A model generated the notes under the pieces. That model worked only from the letters and a program-made list of their open reading frames with translations, did no database searches and was not told the DNA's origin. From contig JAISVY010000017.1 of NCBI GenBank assembly GCA_031271325.1, positions 1 through 16,603 of the forward strand: a stretch of 16,603 nt of DNA, written 5' to 3'. The DNA is from Oscillospiraceae bacterium (GTDB lineage Bacteria > Bacillota > Clostridia > Oscillospirales > UBA929). This document shows positions 1 to 6,359 of the stretch, one piece after another (the stretch's first letter is position 1; every line of letters begins with the position of its first letter). The position numbers were made by a program, and so were the translations under genes.

Positions 1-1016
1 GAAGCGTTATCGTTGAAGGAAGCCGCTTGTATCGGCAGCGGCTTCCCAACGGCTTTTGCCAAATTTGTTAGGAGCGTGGCTGCCGCTGCGCGTGTTATTT
101 CCCCGGACGGGTTAAACAACGTGCCCTCGGCATTCGTGCCGCCGACAACGCCTATATACGCCATCTTTTCTATGTTTTCGTCGTTGGTATCTTCAAACGA
201 CTTCCTGCCCTCAATTGTAAAGCGCACTTTCTCAAAGAGCGCGACAGCCAACGCGCAAAATTCGGCACGAGTTGTCGGTTGCGTATATCGACCTTGAAAA
301 GATTCCGGGATTATTCCCTCATCAATCGCCCGATTTACACGTTCCGCAGCCCACGTCGCAGGCTGATCGTCCGGTATATGACTGTCTGGCGGTGAATTAT
401 CTGTTGGTTGTTCGCCTTCCGTAGGAACGTCCTCAGATTGACCATCTGAGGCATTTGAAGCATCACTTAATGGCGATAGATATGCTTTCATAGATATAAG
501 GATCACATCATAACTTGAGTAAGTGGTGATAACCTCGCTATCACTCAGTTTATAGTTCGGAGGCATTGGAAGAGATATAATTGAATATTTAACTCCCGCC
601 TCAACGTTTGAACCAAATGCATATATGGGAGCAAATTCATCTGTTTTAAGGAAAAAATCTTGTCCTCGTGATTCCCTAATGGGGTCTTCACTTTGCCAAT
701 GAAGATAGTTTGCAGATTTATAATTACCCGTTGATAGATCTTCCCCTACATATTCCCTAATGACCATACTCGTTATCTCGCCGGATTCGCTTTGTAATGT
801 GATATCGATATCACCTATTGACTTCAAAAAGTCTAATATTGCGTTTGATGTTGTAAATTGTTCATTCCCCGGGAGAGATTCGTCAGGAGAATAATTAATC
901 TTTAGACTTATCATAGTCATATCTTCAACGCCAGCAACAGCAACACCCCCGCCAACAACAGCAAAACAAATCACAAACGCGAGAATCACAGACAGGATTT
1001 TCCGAAACATTTTCAT
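1..1016 (-). CDS. Secreted SLH-domain protein (partial, C-terminus beyond left edge)
   Basis: An open frame of 338 codons runs from the ATG at 1016 off the left edge of the window. It begins MKMFRKILSVILAFVICFAV, a typical signal peptide with a basic start and a hydrophobic core ending near a Val-Ala-Gly stretch. Residues about 30-185 match no family I recognise. A Ser/Asp/Pro-rich hydrophilic linker follows (about 185-220). Then come two surface-layer homology (SLH) repeats: one starting WAAERVNRAIDEGIIPE with the signature TTRAEF (about 220-270), and one around KMAYIGVVGGTNAEG with ITRAAAATLL (about 285-335). A third SLH repeat is expected outside the window. SLH triplets in Bacillota bind pyruvylated cell-wall polymers, so the protein is probably displayed on the cell surface. 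The start is supported by GAGGAG 8 nt upstream. The unknown N-terminal half is more AT-rich than the neighbouring operon. Its function beyond wall anchoring is unknown. Confidence 0.87.
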   Translation of the reverse strand, partial: MKMFRKILSVILAFVICFAVVGGGVAVAGVEDMTMISLKINYSPDESLPGNEQFTTSNAILDFLKSIGDIDITLQSESGEITSMVIREYVGEDLSTGNYKSANYLHWQSEDPIRESRGQDFFLKTDEFAPIYAFGSNVEAGVKYSIISLPMPPNYKLSDSEVITTYSSYDVILISMKAYLSPLSDASNASDGQSEDVPTEGEQPTDNSPPDSHIPDDQPATWAAERVNRAIDEGIIPESFQGRYTQPTTRAEFCALAVALFEKVRFTIEGRKSFEDTNDENIEKMAYIGVVGGTNAEGTLFNPSGEITRAAAATLLTNLAKAVGKPLPIQAASFNDNA

Positions 1017-1024
1017 AGGGCACA

Positions 1025-1049
1025 CTCCTCATTTATTTGTACAATTATA
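1025..1049 (-). promoter_or_regulatory. RBS and probable -10 box of the SLH gene
   Basis: On the minus strand TATAAT (1044-1049) lies about 28 nt before the ATG. The ribosome binding site GAGGAG (1025-1030) sits 8 nt before the ATG. No convincing -35 hexamer is found 16-18 nt upstream, because that sequence belongs to the palindromic element at 1046-1214. The -10 assignment is therefore tentative, while the ribosome binding site is clear. Confidence 0.5.
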
Positions 1050-1214
1050 GGGGTTGCTGAACAGTGAAGCTGTCACGCTTCACAACTCTTTTCGACCGGC
1101 AAATCCAGAATTCTTCACTTTGATTTCTTCGAAACAAAGCTCCAAAATTCTGAATTTGACAACTCGCGCCTGCGGCGCTTCGGGTCGAAAAACAGTTGTT
1201 CAGCAGCTCCTGTA
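1046..1214. repeat. Branched palindromic (MITE-like) intergenic element
   Basis: The two ends form an 18-bp inverted repeat with 3 mismatches: TATAGGGGTTGCTGAACA at 1046-1063 and the complement of TACAGGAGCTGCTGAACA at 1197-1214. The arms continue inward as AACTCTTTTCGACC against AACTGTTTTTCGACC, and then as AAATCCAGAATT against AAATTCAGAATT. Each arm carries a separate hairpin with no partner in the other arm: GTGAAGC/GCTTCAC (1064-1083) on the left and GCGCC/GGCGC near 1168-1180 on the right. The middle contains CTTTG/CAAAG around a TTCGAA palindrome. There is no reading frame worth calling and no clear target-site duplication. It could be a non-autonomous mobile element or a structured 5' region. 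Confidence 0.65.
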
Positions 1215-1221
1215 TGAGAGG

Positions 1222-1773
1222 TTAATTGCCGCTGGCGTGGGGGCAGGCGTCCTGACATATGTCGCAGCCGTAGTAGCCTTCCCGGTCCGGCGGCAGCCCA
1301 TCCTTTTGGCGGCGGTGGGATAAACACAGCTCGCGGGCGAACCGGCGGTTTCCGCTTTGATATGTAAGGGCTCCGGTGGGGCAGTTTTGTGCGCACAGGG
1401 CGCAGCCCTCGCAGTATCCGCCCGCCTCGCTCTCGGGCAGCGGCAGATCGGTCAGCGCCGCCGCGATGGTTACGGACGAACCCACTCCAGGCACGTTGAG
1501 AAGCCCGTTCAGCCCGATCCATCCAAGCCCCGCCAGACGCGCCGCCTGCACTGCGGGGAGCGGGTAAGCGTTTGCCGACACATAAAAACGGTGCCCCGGA
1601 TGCAGTGCCGTCAATTCCTCACACGCGGGGCGCAGACGCGCCTCGTTTTCGCTGTAATCCCCTCCCCGCGCCCCGATCTGCGGTCTTCCGGCGAAGAGAA
1701 CGAGCATCGCGTGGGTGGGGGCAAACGGAAGGCGCGAAAATCGGTCTTTCATCCGCTCGGTCGCGTATGACAT
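1222..1773 (-). CDS. Short QueG-related double [4Fe-4S] cluster protein
   Basis: The protein carries the signature of the epoxyqueuosine reductase (QueG)/DUF1730 family. The segment GLGWIGLNGLLNVPGVGSS matches the family's G-x-G-W-x-G-x-N motif and is followed by a TDLPLP segment. Two ferredoxin-like cysteine sets follow: CEGCALCAQNCP and CDICQDACP. It lacks the C-terminal HEAT region and the full length of true QueG (over 300 residues), so it more likely belongs to the short clostridial relatives, whose substrate is unknown, than to a proven queuosine enzyme. The ATG at 1773 has no ribosome binding site. The same frame stays open for 24 more codons upstream and reads like the family N-terminus, so translation may begin near 1845. 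It is the last gene of the clpC operon, 34-106 nt after the clpC stop depending on the start, a position often held by radA in Bacillus relatives. Confidence 0.82.
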   Translation of the reverse strand: MSYATERMKDRFSRLPFAPTHAMLVLFAGRPQIGARGGDYSENEARLRPACEELTALHPGHRFYVSANAYPLPAVQAARLAGLGWIGLNGLLNVPGVGSSVTIAAALTDLPLPESEAGGYCEGCALCAQNCPTGALTYQSGNRRFARELCLSHRRQKDGLPPDREGYYGCDICQDACPHASGN

Positions 1774-1842
1774 GGCGGCGTCGCACCGTACCGGCGCGGC
1801 GCGTATCGCGCCGCGCGACAGGAAAATCCCTTTGATCCGTTC

Positions 1843-1860
1843 TATACCGGTTCCCTCCCT
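1843..1860 (-). promoter_or_regulatory. Ribosome binding site pointing to a possible ATA start of the QueG-like gene
   Basis: AGGGAGG (1854-1860 on the minus strand) is the only good ribosome binding site between clpC and the Fe-S gene. Eight bases downstream, in frame with the ATG at 1773, stands ATA (1843-1845). There is no ATG, GTG or TTG in that frame between the upstream TGA at 1891-1893 and 1773. The spacing suggests the start codon lies here, either as a rare ATA start or as a mutated or miscalled ATG. Confidence 0.5.
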
Positions 1861-1879
1861 CTTTTTCTGGCGGCGGGCG

Positions 1880-4282
1880 CTACGATATAATCAGCTGCCC
1901 GTTGTCCATTGTCAGCTGTACATTCTCGGCGGTCAATTGCTTCGCCAGCATCTTTTCGGCCAGCTTGTCCTCAATCTCGGCTTGGATGGCTCTCCGCAGC
2001 GGGCGCGCGCCCATCACGGGGTCATACCCCTTTTCCGAGAGCCAGTCTAAGACCTCCGGCTGCACCGTCAGCGTGATTCCCAGCCCTTTGACGCGTTCCG
2101 TCAGCGGCGCGAGCATCTTTTCGGCAATCGAGCGGATTTCTTCTTTGGTCAGCTTCTGGAACACGATGATCTCATCCAAACGGTTGATGAATTCCGGGCG
2201 GAACGCCTGCTTCAGCTCTTTGGTCACGGCTTCGCGGATGTCTTCGTTCGTGAGTACGCGTTCGGCGTGCGTAAAGCCCATCGTCTTGCCCGGCTCGGTG
2301 ATATTGCGCGCGCCGAGGTTGGAGGTCATCACGACGATTGCGTCGCGGAACGAGACGCGCCGCCCGTGGCTGTCGGTCAATACGCCGTCCTCAAGGATTT
2401 GCAGCAGCAGGTTGAACACGTCGGGGTGCGCCTTTTCGATCTCGTCAAACAGCACCACCGAATAGGGTTTGCGGCGCACCTTCTCGGTCAGCCCGCCCGC
2501 TTCGTCGTAACCGACATACCCCGGCGGGGAGCCGATCAGTTTCGATACGGTGTGCTTCTCCATAAACTCGGACATATCGATGCGGATCATCGCGTTTTCG
2601 TCGCCGAACAACGCTTCGGCCAGCGCCTTGCACAGCTCCGTTTTCCCAACGCCGGTCGGACCGAGGAAGATAAAGCTCCCCGCCGGGCGTTTCGGGTCTT
2701 TCAACCCCACCCGCCCCCGGCGGATGGCGCGCGCCACCGCGCCGACCGCTTCTTCCTGACCCACCACGCGCCGGTGCAGGATCTCTTCCATCCGCAGCAG
2801 CCGCCCGCTCTCGTCTTCGGTCAGGCGGGTGACCGGAATGCCCGTCCAAAGGGACACGACGGCAGCCACATCCTCTTCGCCAACCTCGCCGCCGCTCCGC
2901 TTTTTCCATTCGCCGCGCCGCGATTCCAGCTCTTCGGAGAGCGTACGCTCTTCGTCGCGCAGGCGGGCGGCTTCCTCAAAGCGCTGGGCGGTGACAGCCG
3001 CGTCTTTCTCGGTTTGCAGAGCCGTCAGGCGCTCCTCCAGTTCCCGCAGATCGGGCGGCGCGGTCTGGGCGTTCATACGCAGGCGGGATGCCGCTTCGTC
3101 GATCAGGTCAATCGCCTTGTCCGGCAGAAACCGGTCGGCGATGTATCGCACGGACAGGGTGACCGCCGCTTTCAGCGCCTCGTCGGTAAGCTTTACCTTG
3201 TGGTGCGCCTCGTATTTGTCCCGCAGACCGTGCAGGATCTCCACCGCTTCCTCCGGCGTGGGTTCCCCGACTGTCACCGGCTCAAAACGGCGCTCCAGGG
3301 CTTTGTCTTTTTCCACGTATTTGCGGTACTCTTCCATCGTCGTCGCGCCGATGACCTGTATCTCGCCGCGGGCGAGCGCGGGTTTTAAGATGTTGGCCGC
3401 GTCGATTGCGCCTTCGGCGGCGCCCGCGCCGACAAGGGTGTGCAGTTCGTCGATAAACAGAATCACGTTGCCGGCGTTCTTCACTTCCTCCATCGCGGCT
3501 TTGAGCCTCTCTTCAAACTCTCCCCTGTATTTGGTTCCGGCGACCATCGCCGACAAGTCCAGCGAGAGCAGTCTGCTGCCGCGCAGATGCTCCGGCGTGT
3601 CGCCGTCGGCGATACGCTGCGCCAAACCCTCGGCGACGGCGGTCTTGCCCACGCCCGGCTCCCCGATCAGCACGGGATTGTTCTTGGTGCGGCGCGACAA
3701 GATTTGGATGACGCGGGATATGTCTTTTTCCCGCCCGATAACCGGGTCGAGCCGTCCTTCCCGCGCCGTTTCGGTCAGGTTCTTTGAAAACTGCGACAGC
3801 ACGCGCAGATCGCCGCCGCGTTTGGACTGCGAAGGTTCTTTGCCTTGCGGCGCGCCGATTGTCTGCAACAGTTCGTTATACAGCTTTCGCGCGTCAACGC
3901 CGAGCGAAGCCAGCATCCGCGAGGCAATCGAGTCGCTCTCGTGCAGCACGCCCATCAGCAGGTGTTCGGTGCCGATGAAGTGGTGCCCCAGCCGCGCCGC
4001 TTCGCTGCCCGCGATGTCCACCACCCTCTTGGCGCGGGGGGTCAGCCCTTGCAGCGGTTTCTGCCCCTGCTCGCCCCGCCCGACGATCTCTACGGCTTTT
4101 TGCGTCAGCGCGTCGTCGCGTACGCCCGCGCCGCTCAGCGCGTGGGACGCCACGCCCTCTTTTTCCCGGCACAGACCCAGCAGTACGTGTTCGGTACCGA
4201 CATATCCGTGCCCCAGTTCCGCCGCCGCCTCATGGGCGAGACGCAGAACCGCGTTGGCTTTTTGTGTAAAACGGTTATTCAT
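1880..4282 (-). CDS. clpC: ClpC, AAA+ unfoldase of the ClpCP protease
   Basis: This 800-residue protein has the full ClpC layout. The N-domain has two Clp-N repeats (about 1-145; FTQKANAVLRLAHEAA and GTEHLLMGVL). D1 carries Walker A GEPGVGKTA near 208 and Walker B LFIDELHT near 277. A short coiled-coil M-domain of UVR type lies at about 412-462, the docking site for McsB/MecA-type adaptors. D2 carries Walker A GPTGVGKTE near 542 and VVLFDEIEKAHP near 610. A ClpP-binding loop with the tripeptide MGF lies near 669. ClpC unfolds phospho-arginine-marked or adaptor-delivered proteins and feeds them to ClpP in the cytoplasm. The ATG at 4282 is chosen over the one at 4291 because GGAGGTG lies 6-8 nt upstream of the former and too close to the latter. 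The last 17-19 residues (LTAENVQLTMDNGQL...) look encoded by a dispersed repeat. No clpP is visible here. Confidence 0.96.
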   Translation of the reverse strand: MNNRFTQKANAVLRLAHEAAAELGHGYVGTEHVLLGLCREKEGVASHALSGAGVRDDALTQKAVEIVGRGEQGQKPLQGLTPRAKRVVDIAGSEAARLGHHFIGTEHLLMGVLHESDSIASRMLASLGVDARKLYNELLQTIGAPQGKEPSQSKRGGDLRVLSQFSKNLTETAREGRLDPVIGREKDISRVIQILSRRTKNNPVLIGEPGVGKTAVAEGLAQRIADGDTPEHLRGSRLLSLDLSAMVAGTKYRGEFEERLKAAMEEVKNAGNVILFIDELHTLVGAGAAEGAIDAANILKPALARGEIQVIGATTMEEYRKYVEKDKALERRFEPVTVGEPTPEEAVEILHGLRDKYEAHHKVKLTDEALKAAVTLSVRYIADRFLPDKAIDLIDEAASRLRMNAQTAPPDLRELEERLTALQTEKDAAVTAQRFEEAARLRDEERTLSEELESRRGEWKKRSGGEVGEEDVAAVVSLWTGIPVTRLTEDESGRLLRMEEILHRRVVGQEEAVGAVARAIRRGRVGLKDPKRPAGSFIFLGPTGVGKTELCKALAEALFGDENAMIRIDMSEFMEKHTVSKLIGSPPGYVGYDEAGGLTEKVRRKPYSVVLFDEIEKAHPDVFNLLLQILEDGVLTDSHGRRVSFRDAIVVMTSNLGARNITEPGKTMGFTHAERVLTNEDIREAVTKELKQAFRPEFINRLDEIIVFQKLTKEEIRSIAEKMLAPLTERVKGLGITLTVQPEVLDWLSEKGYDPVMGARPLRRAIQAEIEDKLAEKMLAKQLTAENVQLTMDNGQLIIS

Positions 4283-4313
4283 TTCATCCACCTCCGTCGG
4301 GATATATCTTCAG

Positions 4314-4435
4314 CTATTGGGTCACTCTAAAAACCTCCCGCTCCGGCTTGCGATGCCGCGGCACAGCCGCCTGTTCGCAAGCGCTCCGCTCGTTCGCCTA
4401 ACGGCGAACACGAGGTTTTTAGAGCTTCTCTATTG
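4314..4435. repeat. Inverted-repeat element between mcsB and clpC with flanking CTATTG
   Basis: A perfect 13-bp inverted repeat, CTCTAAAAACCTC (4325-4337) and its complement (4412-4424), encloses nested hairpins. These include GCTTGCGA/TCGCAAGC and TTCGCC-TAAC-GGCGAA. Five bases outside each arm stands the same hexamer CTATTG (4314-4319 and 4430-4435), which could be a target-site duplication around a 110-bp insert. The right copy contains the mcsB stop codon. There is no U-tract after the stem on the minus strand, so it is not a standard terminator. It could be a small non-autonomous mobile element, an mRNA processing or stability hairpin, or both. Confidence 0.65.
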
Positions 4436-5410
4436 AATGCTTTTCAGTGTTTCGCGTAATGTATCGGCTCGCGCTTCGTCACGGGACGCTTTGTCGCCGA
4501 ACGGACCCTTGGCTTCGGTCAGACAGCCCGGCCATATCTCCAGCGCGTCGATGTCGCCCGGCGTAATCCCGGAAACGATCCCCAGCAAAACCCCGCTTCG
4601 CAGGGTAGACAGGTGCTCCATCGCCTCCTGTGTGGAGATGCGGCGGGCATGGGTCAGCGTGCCGGCAGCCCGCCAAACCCGGTCGGCGGCCCGCACTGGG
4701 TCGTTGTCGTAAATTGCTTGCCGCGCCTGACTTTCGCGTTCGTCGATCTTGTCGGTGACTTCGCGCAGCACGCCGGTGATCTCCTGTTCGGTCAAACCCA
4801 GCGTCACGGCGTTGGAGATTTGGTAATACCCCCATGCCGCCTGCGTACCCTCTCCGTAGATCCCCCGCACCGCGAGACCGGACGCGCCGGCTTGCTGGAT
4901 CAGGCGGCGCATCGACTGCGTCTCGGTCAGGGCGGGCAGATGCATCAGCGCGGAGGCGCGAAGCCCGGTGCCGAGATTGGTCGGGCAGGCGGTCAGGTAG
5001 CCGAGCGATTCGTCGTAGGCGAGGGGGAAGGTCTCGTCGATCAGCGCCTCTATGTCCTGCGCCGCCGTCAAACAGGCGGAGAGATCGGAACCGAACGTTT
5101 GAATCCGCAGATGGTCTTCTTCGCAGAGCATCACCGATACCGACCTGTCGCCCGACAGCAGAACGCCGTGCGGCGCGTCTTCCGCGGCGAATTCCGGGCT
5201 GATCAGGTGGCGTTCGGCCAGCGCCCGCCCCCGGTTGCTTTGGTCAAGCGGCAGATAGGTAAACACCTGCCCTCCGGCGGAAGCCGTCACCGCGTCCGCG
5301 ACGTTGCGTATCAGCTCGCTGCGCCGCAGGTTATCCATGCGGTTGGGGAACGGAATGCCGCGAAGATTGCGCGCGAGGCGCGCGCGGTAGGAAACGATAC
5401 TGCCGTTCAT
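4430..5410 (-). CDS. mcsB: McsB, protein-arginine kinase
   Basis: McsB belongs to the phosphagen-kinase fold and phosphorylates arginines on misfolded proteins and on CtsR, tagging them for ClpCP. Family motifs are present: SYRARLARNLRGIPFP at residues 7-22, VMLCEEDHLRIQ near 95, the TACPTNLGTG loop with catalytic-site Cys142, and IYGEGTQAAWGYYQISN with the Gly/Glu-rich nucleotide loop. The C-terminus keeps the RDxxRA motif (RDEARA, residues 310-315) reported to bind phospho-arginine allosterically in the Bacillus protein. At 326 residues it is slightly shorter than the roughly 360 usual. The ATG at 5410 overlaps the mcsA stop by 4 nt (ATGA), which implies translational coupling, with GGAGG 4 nt upstream. 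An upstream ATG at 5470 in the same frame lies inside mcsA and lacks support. Confidence 0.96.
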   Translation of the reverse strand: MNGSIVSYRARLARNLRGIPFPNRMDNLRRSELIRNVADAVTASAGGQVFTYLPLDQSNRGRALAERHLISPEFAAEDAPHGVLLSGDRSVSVMLCEEDHLRIQTFGSDLSACLTAAQDIEALIDETFPLAYDESLGYLTACPTNLGTGLRASALMHLPALTETQSMRRLIQQAGASGLAVRGIYGEGTQAAWGYYQISNAVTLGLTEQEITGVLREVTDKIDERESQARQAIYDNDPVRAADRVWRAAGTLTHARRISTQEAMEHLSTLRSGVLLGIVSGITPGDIDALEIWPGCLTEAKGPFGDKASRDEARADTLRETLKSIQ

Positions 5411-5748
5411 ACGTCCTCCGTTTCCGCGTTTGTGCCGAGAGCCGCGATTTCGTCTCTCAGCTTCGCGCATTGCTCAAATTCCTGACGCTCGATTGCGGCG
5501 TTCAGCTGTTCGCGCAGCTCGGCGAGGCGGCGCTTCTTAGCGATATGCGCCCCCGCGCTGCGGGGAATGCGTCCGGTGTGCGCCGCCGGACCGTGTACAC
5601 GGCGGATATACGGCGTCAGGCGCTCGGAAAAGTAGGTGTAGCAATCGGGGCAGCCCGCCCGCCCGGCCTGCGAAATCTCGGCGAGCGTGATGCCGCAAGT
5701 GGGGCAGGGTTTCGGCTCGGTCTGCGGAATCGTACGGATAAAATACAT
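5407..5748 (-). CDS. mcsA: McsA-like adaptor, short form with one zinc module
   Basis: McsA activates McsB and helps it act on CtsR and ClpC clients. This 113-residue version contains one zinc module, Cys15-x2-Cys18 and Cys33-x2-Cys36 (CPTCGITL... AGCPDC). A conserved middle follows (YFSERLTPYIRRVHG, then HTGRIPR), and then a UVR-type helical pair near 75-108 (LNAAIERQEFEQCAKLRDEI). Usual McsA proteins have about 170-185 residues and an extra N-terminal CxxC-CxxC module, which is absent here. The start is well supported: the ctsR stop at 5762 is 13 nt upstream, and AGGGAG lies 9 nt before the ATG, so the missing module is not a start error. Its position between ctsR and mcsB confirms the identity. 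Confidence 0.92.
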   Translation of the reverse strand: MYFIRTIPQTEPKPCPTCGITLAEISQAGRAGCPDCYTYFSERLTPYIRRVHGPAAHTGRIPRSAGAHIAKKRRLAELREQLNAAIERQEFEQCAKLRDEIAALGTNAETEDV

Positions 5749-5761
5749 CTTTCTTCACTCC

Positions 5762-6205
5762 CTAAATCACATGCAGCAGGCATTGCTTCAGCACCGACGC
5801 GCGTACGCGGTCGCGGGACGGCGGCTCCAGCGAACGCAGCGCCCGGTCGGAGCAAGCCGCGCCGATGATGTCGGTAAACGGCGCTCCCAGCACATCCCGC
5901 AGGTTTTCTAACAGCGCGGCGGCGGTCGCCGCGTCAAGGCTTTCGCCGGCTGTGTTGACGGTGTGCATGATCAGCGTTTGCGGCGACAGGCGGACGCGCG
6001 TGATGCGGATATATCCGCCGCCGCCCCGCTTGGTTTCGATGATATAGCCGTGTTCGGGCGTGAAACGCGTCGTCAGCACATAGTTGATCTGGCTCGGTAC
6101 GCAGCCGAAGCGCTCCGCGAGGTTCCCGCGCGACAGCTCAATCGCTCCGTCGGAGCTCTCCAGCCCCGATAAAATAAATTGCGCGATAACGTCGGATAAA
6201 CCCAT
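5762..6205 (-). CDS. ctsR: CtsR, heat-shock repressor
   Basis: CtsR represses clp genes in Bacillota by binding tandem heptads and is inactivated by heat and by the McsA/McsB/ClpC system. This 147-residue protein has the winged-helix N-terminus (SDVIAQFILSGLE, ERFGCVPSQINYVL). The wing has the glycine-rich loop KRGGGGYIRI (Arg60, Gly61-64), the element reported to sense heat and contact DNA. The C-terminal helical domain (about 75-147) carries LRDVLGAPFTDII-type dimer helices. The ATG at 6205 is preferred over one at 6268 because AGGAGGTG lies 6 nt upstream, and the longer start would place the operator in the coding region. It is first in the operon, and its own promoter carries two CtsR boxes, so it is autoregulated. 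Confidence 0.96.
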   Translation of the reverse strand: MGLSDVIAQFILSGLESSDGAIELSRGNLAERFGCVPSQINYVLTTRFTPEHGYIIETKRGGGGYIRITRVRLSPQTLIMHTVNTAGESLDAATAAALLENLRDVLGAPFTDIIGAACSDRALRSLEPPSRDRVRASVLKQCLLHVI

Positions 6206-6240
6206 AGAGGACACCTCCTGAAAGCCGCTGTGCTTTTTGA

Positions 6241-6257
6241 TTTGACCTTCACTGACC
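6241..6257 (-). promoter_or_regulatory. CtsR operator, promoter-proximal
   Basis: The minus strand reads GGTCAGT-GAA-GGTCAAA, two direct heptads with a 3-nt spacer. It matches the known CtsR consensus (A/G)GTCAAA-NAN-(A/G)GTCAAA except in the last two bases of the first heptad. It overlaps the expected transcription start just downstream of the -10, a blocking position for a repressor. Confidence 0.85.
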
Positions 6258-6259
6258 AT

Positions 6260-6288
6260 ATGATACATCAGGATTGGTCAGATCGCAA
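6260..6288 (-). promoter_or_regulatory. Sigma-A-type promoter of the ctsR operon
   Basis: On the minus strand the -35 hexamer TTGCGA (6283-6288) and the -10 hexamer TATCAT (6260-6265) are separated by exactly 17 nt. The predicted transcription start, about 6253, falls inside the promoter-proximal CtsR operator. The leader to the ctsR ATG would be about 48 nt and contain only the operator and the ribosome binding site. Confidence 0.8.
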
Positions 6289-6296
6289 TGGTGAAA

Positions 6297-6313
6297 TTTG
6301 ACCTGTTCTGACC
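6297..6313 (-). promoter_or_regulatory. CtsR operator, upstream
   Basis: The minus strand reads GGTCAGA-ACA-GGTCAAA, the same tandem heptad with a 3-nt spacer, starting about 8 nt upstream of the -35. With the site at 6241-6257 it brackets the core promoter, an arrangement that would favour cooperative repression. Confidence 0.82.
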
Positions 6314-6322
6314 TTTATGGCG

Positions 6323-6359
6323 CGGGAGACTGTGTCAGCTCCCGTTTTCTTTGTTTTTC
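6323..6359 (+). terminator. Hairpin with T-tract on the plus strand
   Basis: CGGGAG (6323-6328) and CTCCCG (6339-6344) form a stem whose loop contains CTG/CAG. On the plus strand it is followed by a T-rich run, TTTTCTTTGTTTTTC. It has terminator form only for rightward transcription, although no plus-strand gene is visible to its left. On the minus strand the stop codon of the 63-residue gene lies in the loop and no U-tract follows. It may block antisense transcription out of the ctsR region, or it may be fortuitous. Confidence 0.4.

Noticed and set aside
1046..1214. Palindromic element considered as the terminator of the clpC operon
   Set aside because: On the minus strand no stem is directly followed by a U-tract. 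The TTTTT in it lies within an arm, so a standard intrinsic terminator is not supported.
2267..4436. Long plus-strand reading frames (up to 535 codons) opposite clpC
   Set aside because: They are Ser/Arg-rich antisense frames of a GC-rich conserved gene, lack ribosome binding sites and match no family, whereas the minus strand is unmistakable ClpC.
5537..5758. Alternative minus-strand start MKKDVFYPYD over mcsA
   Set aside because: It is a frame-shifted shadow of mcsA. The mcsA frame holds the conserved cysteines and UVR region.
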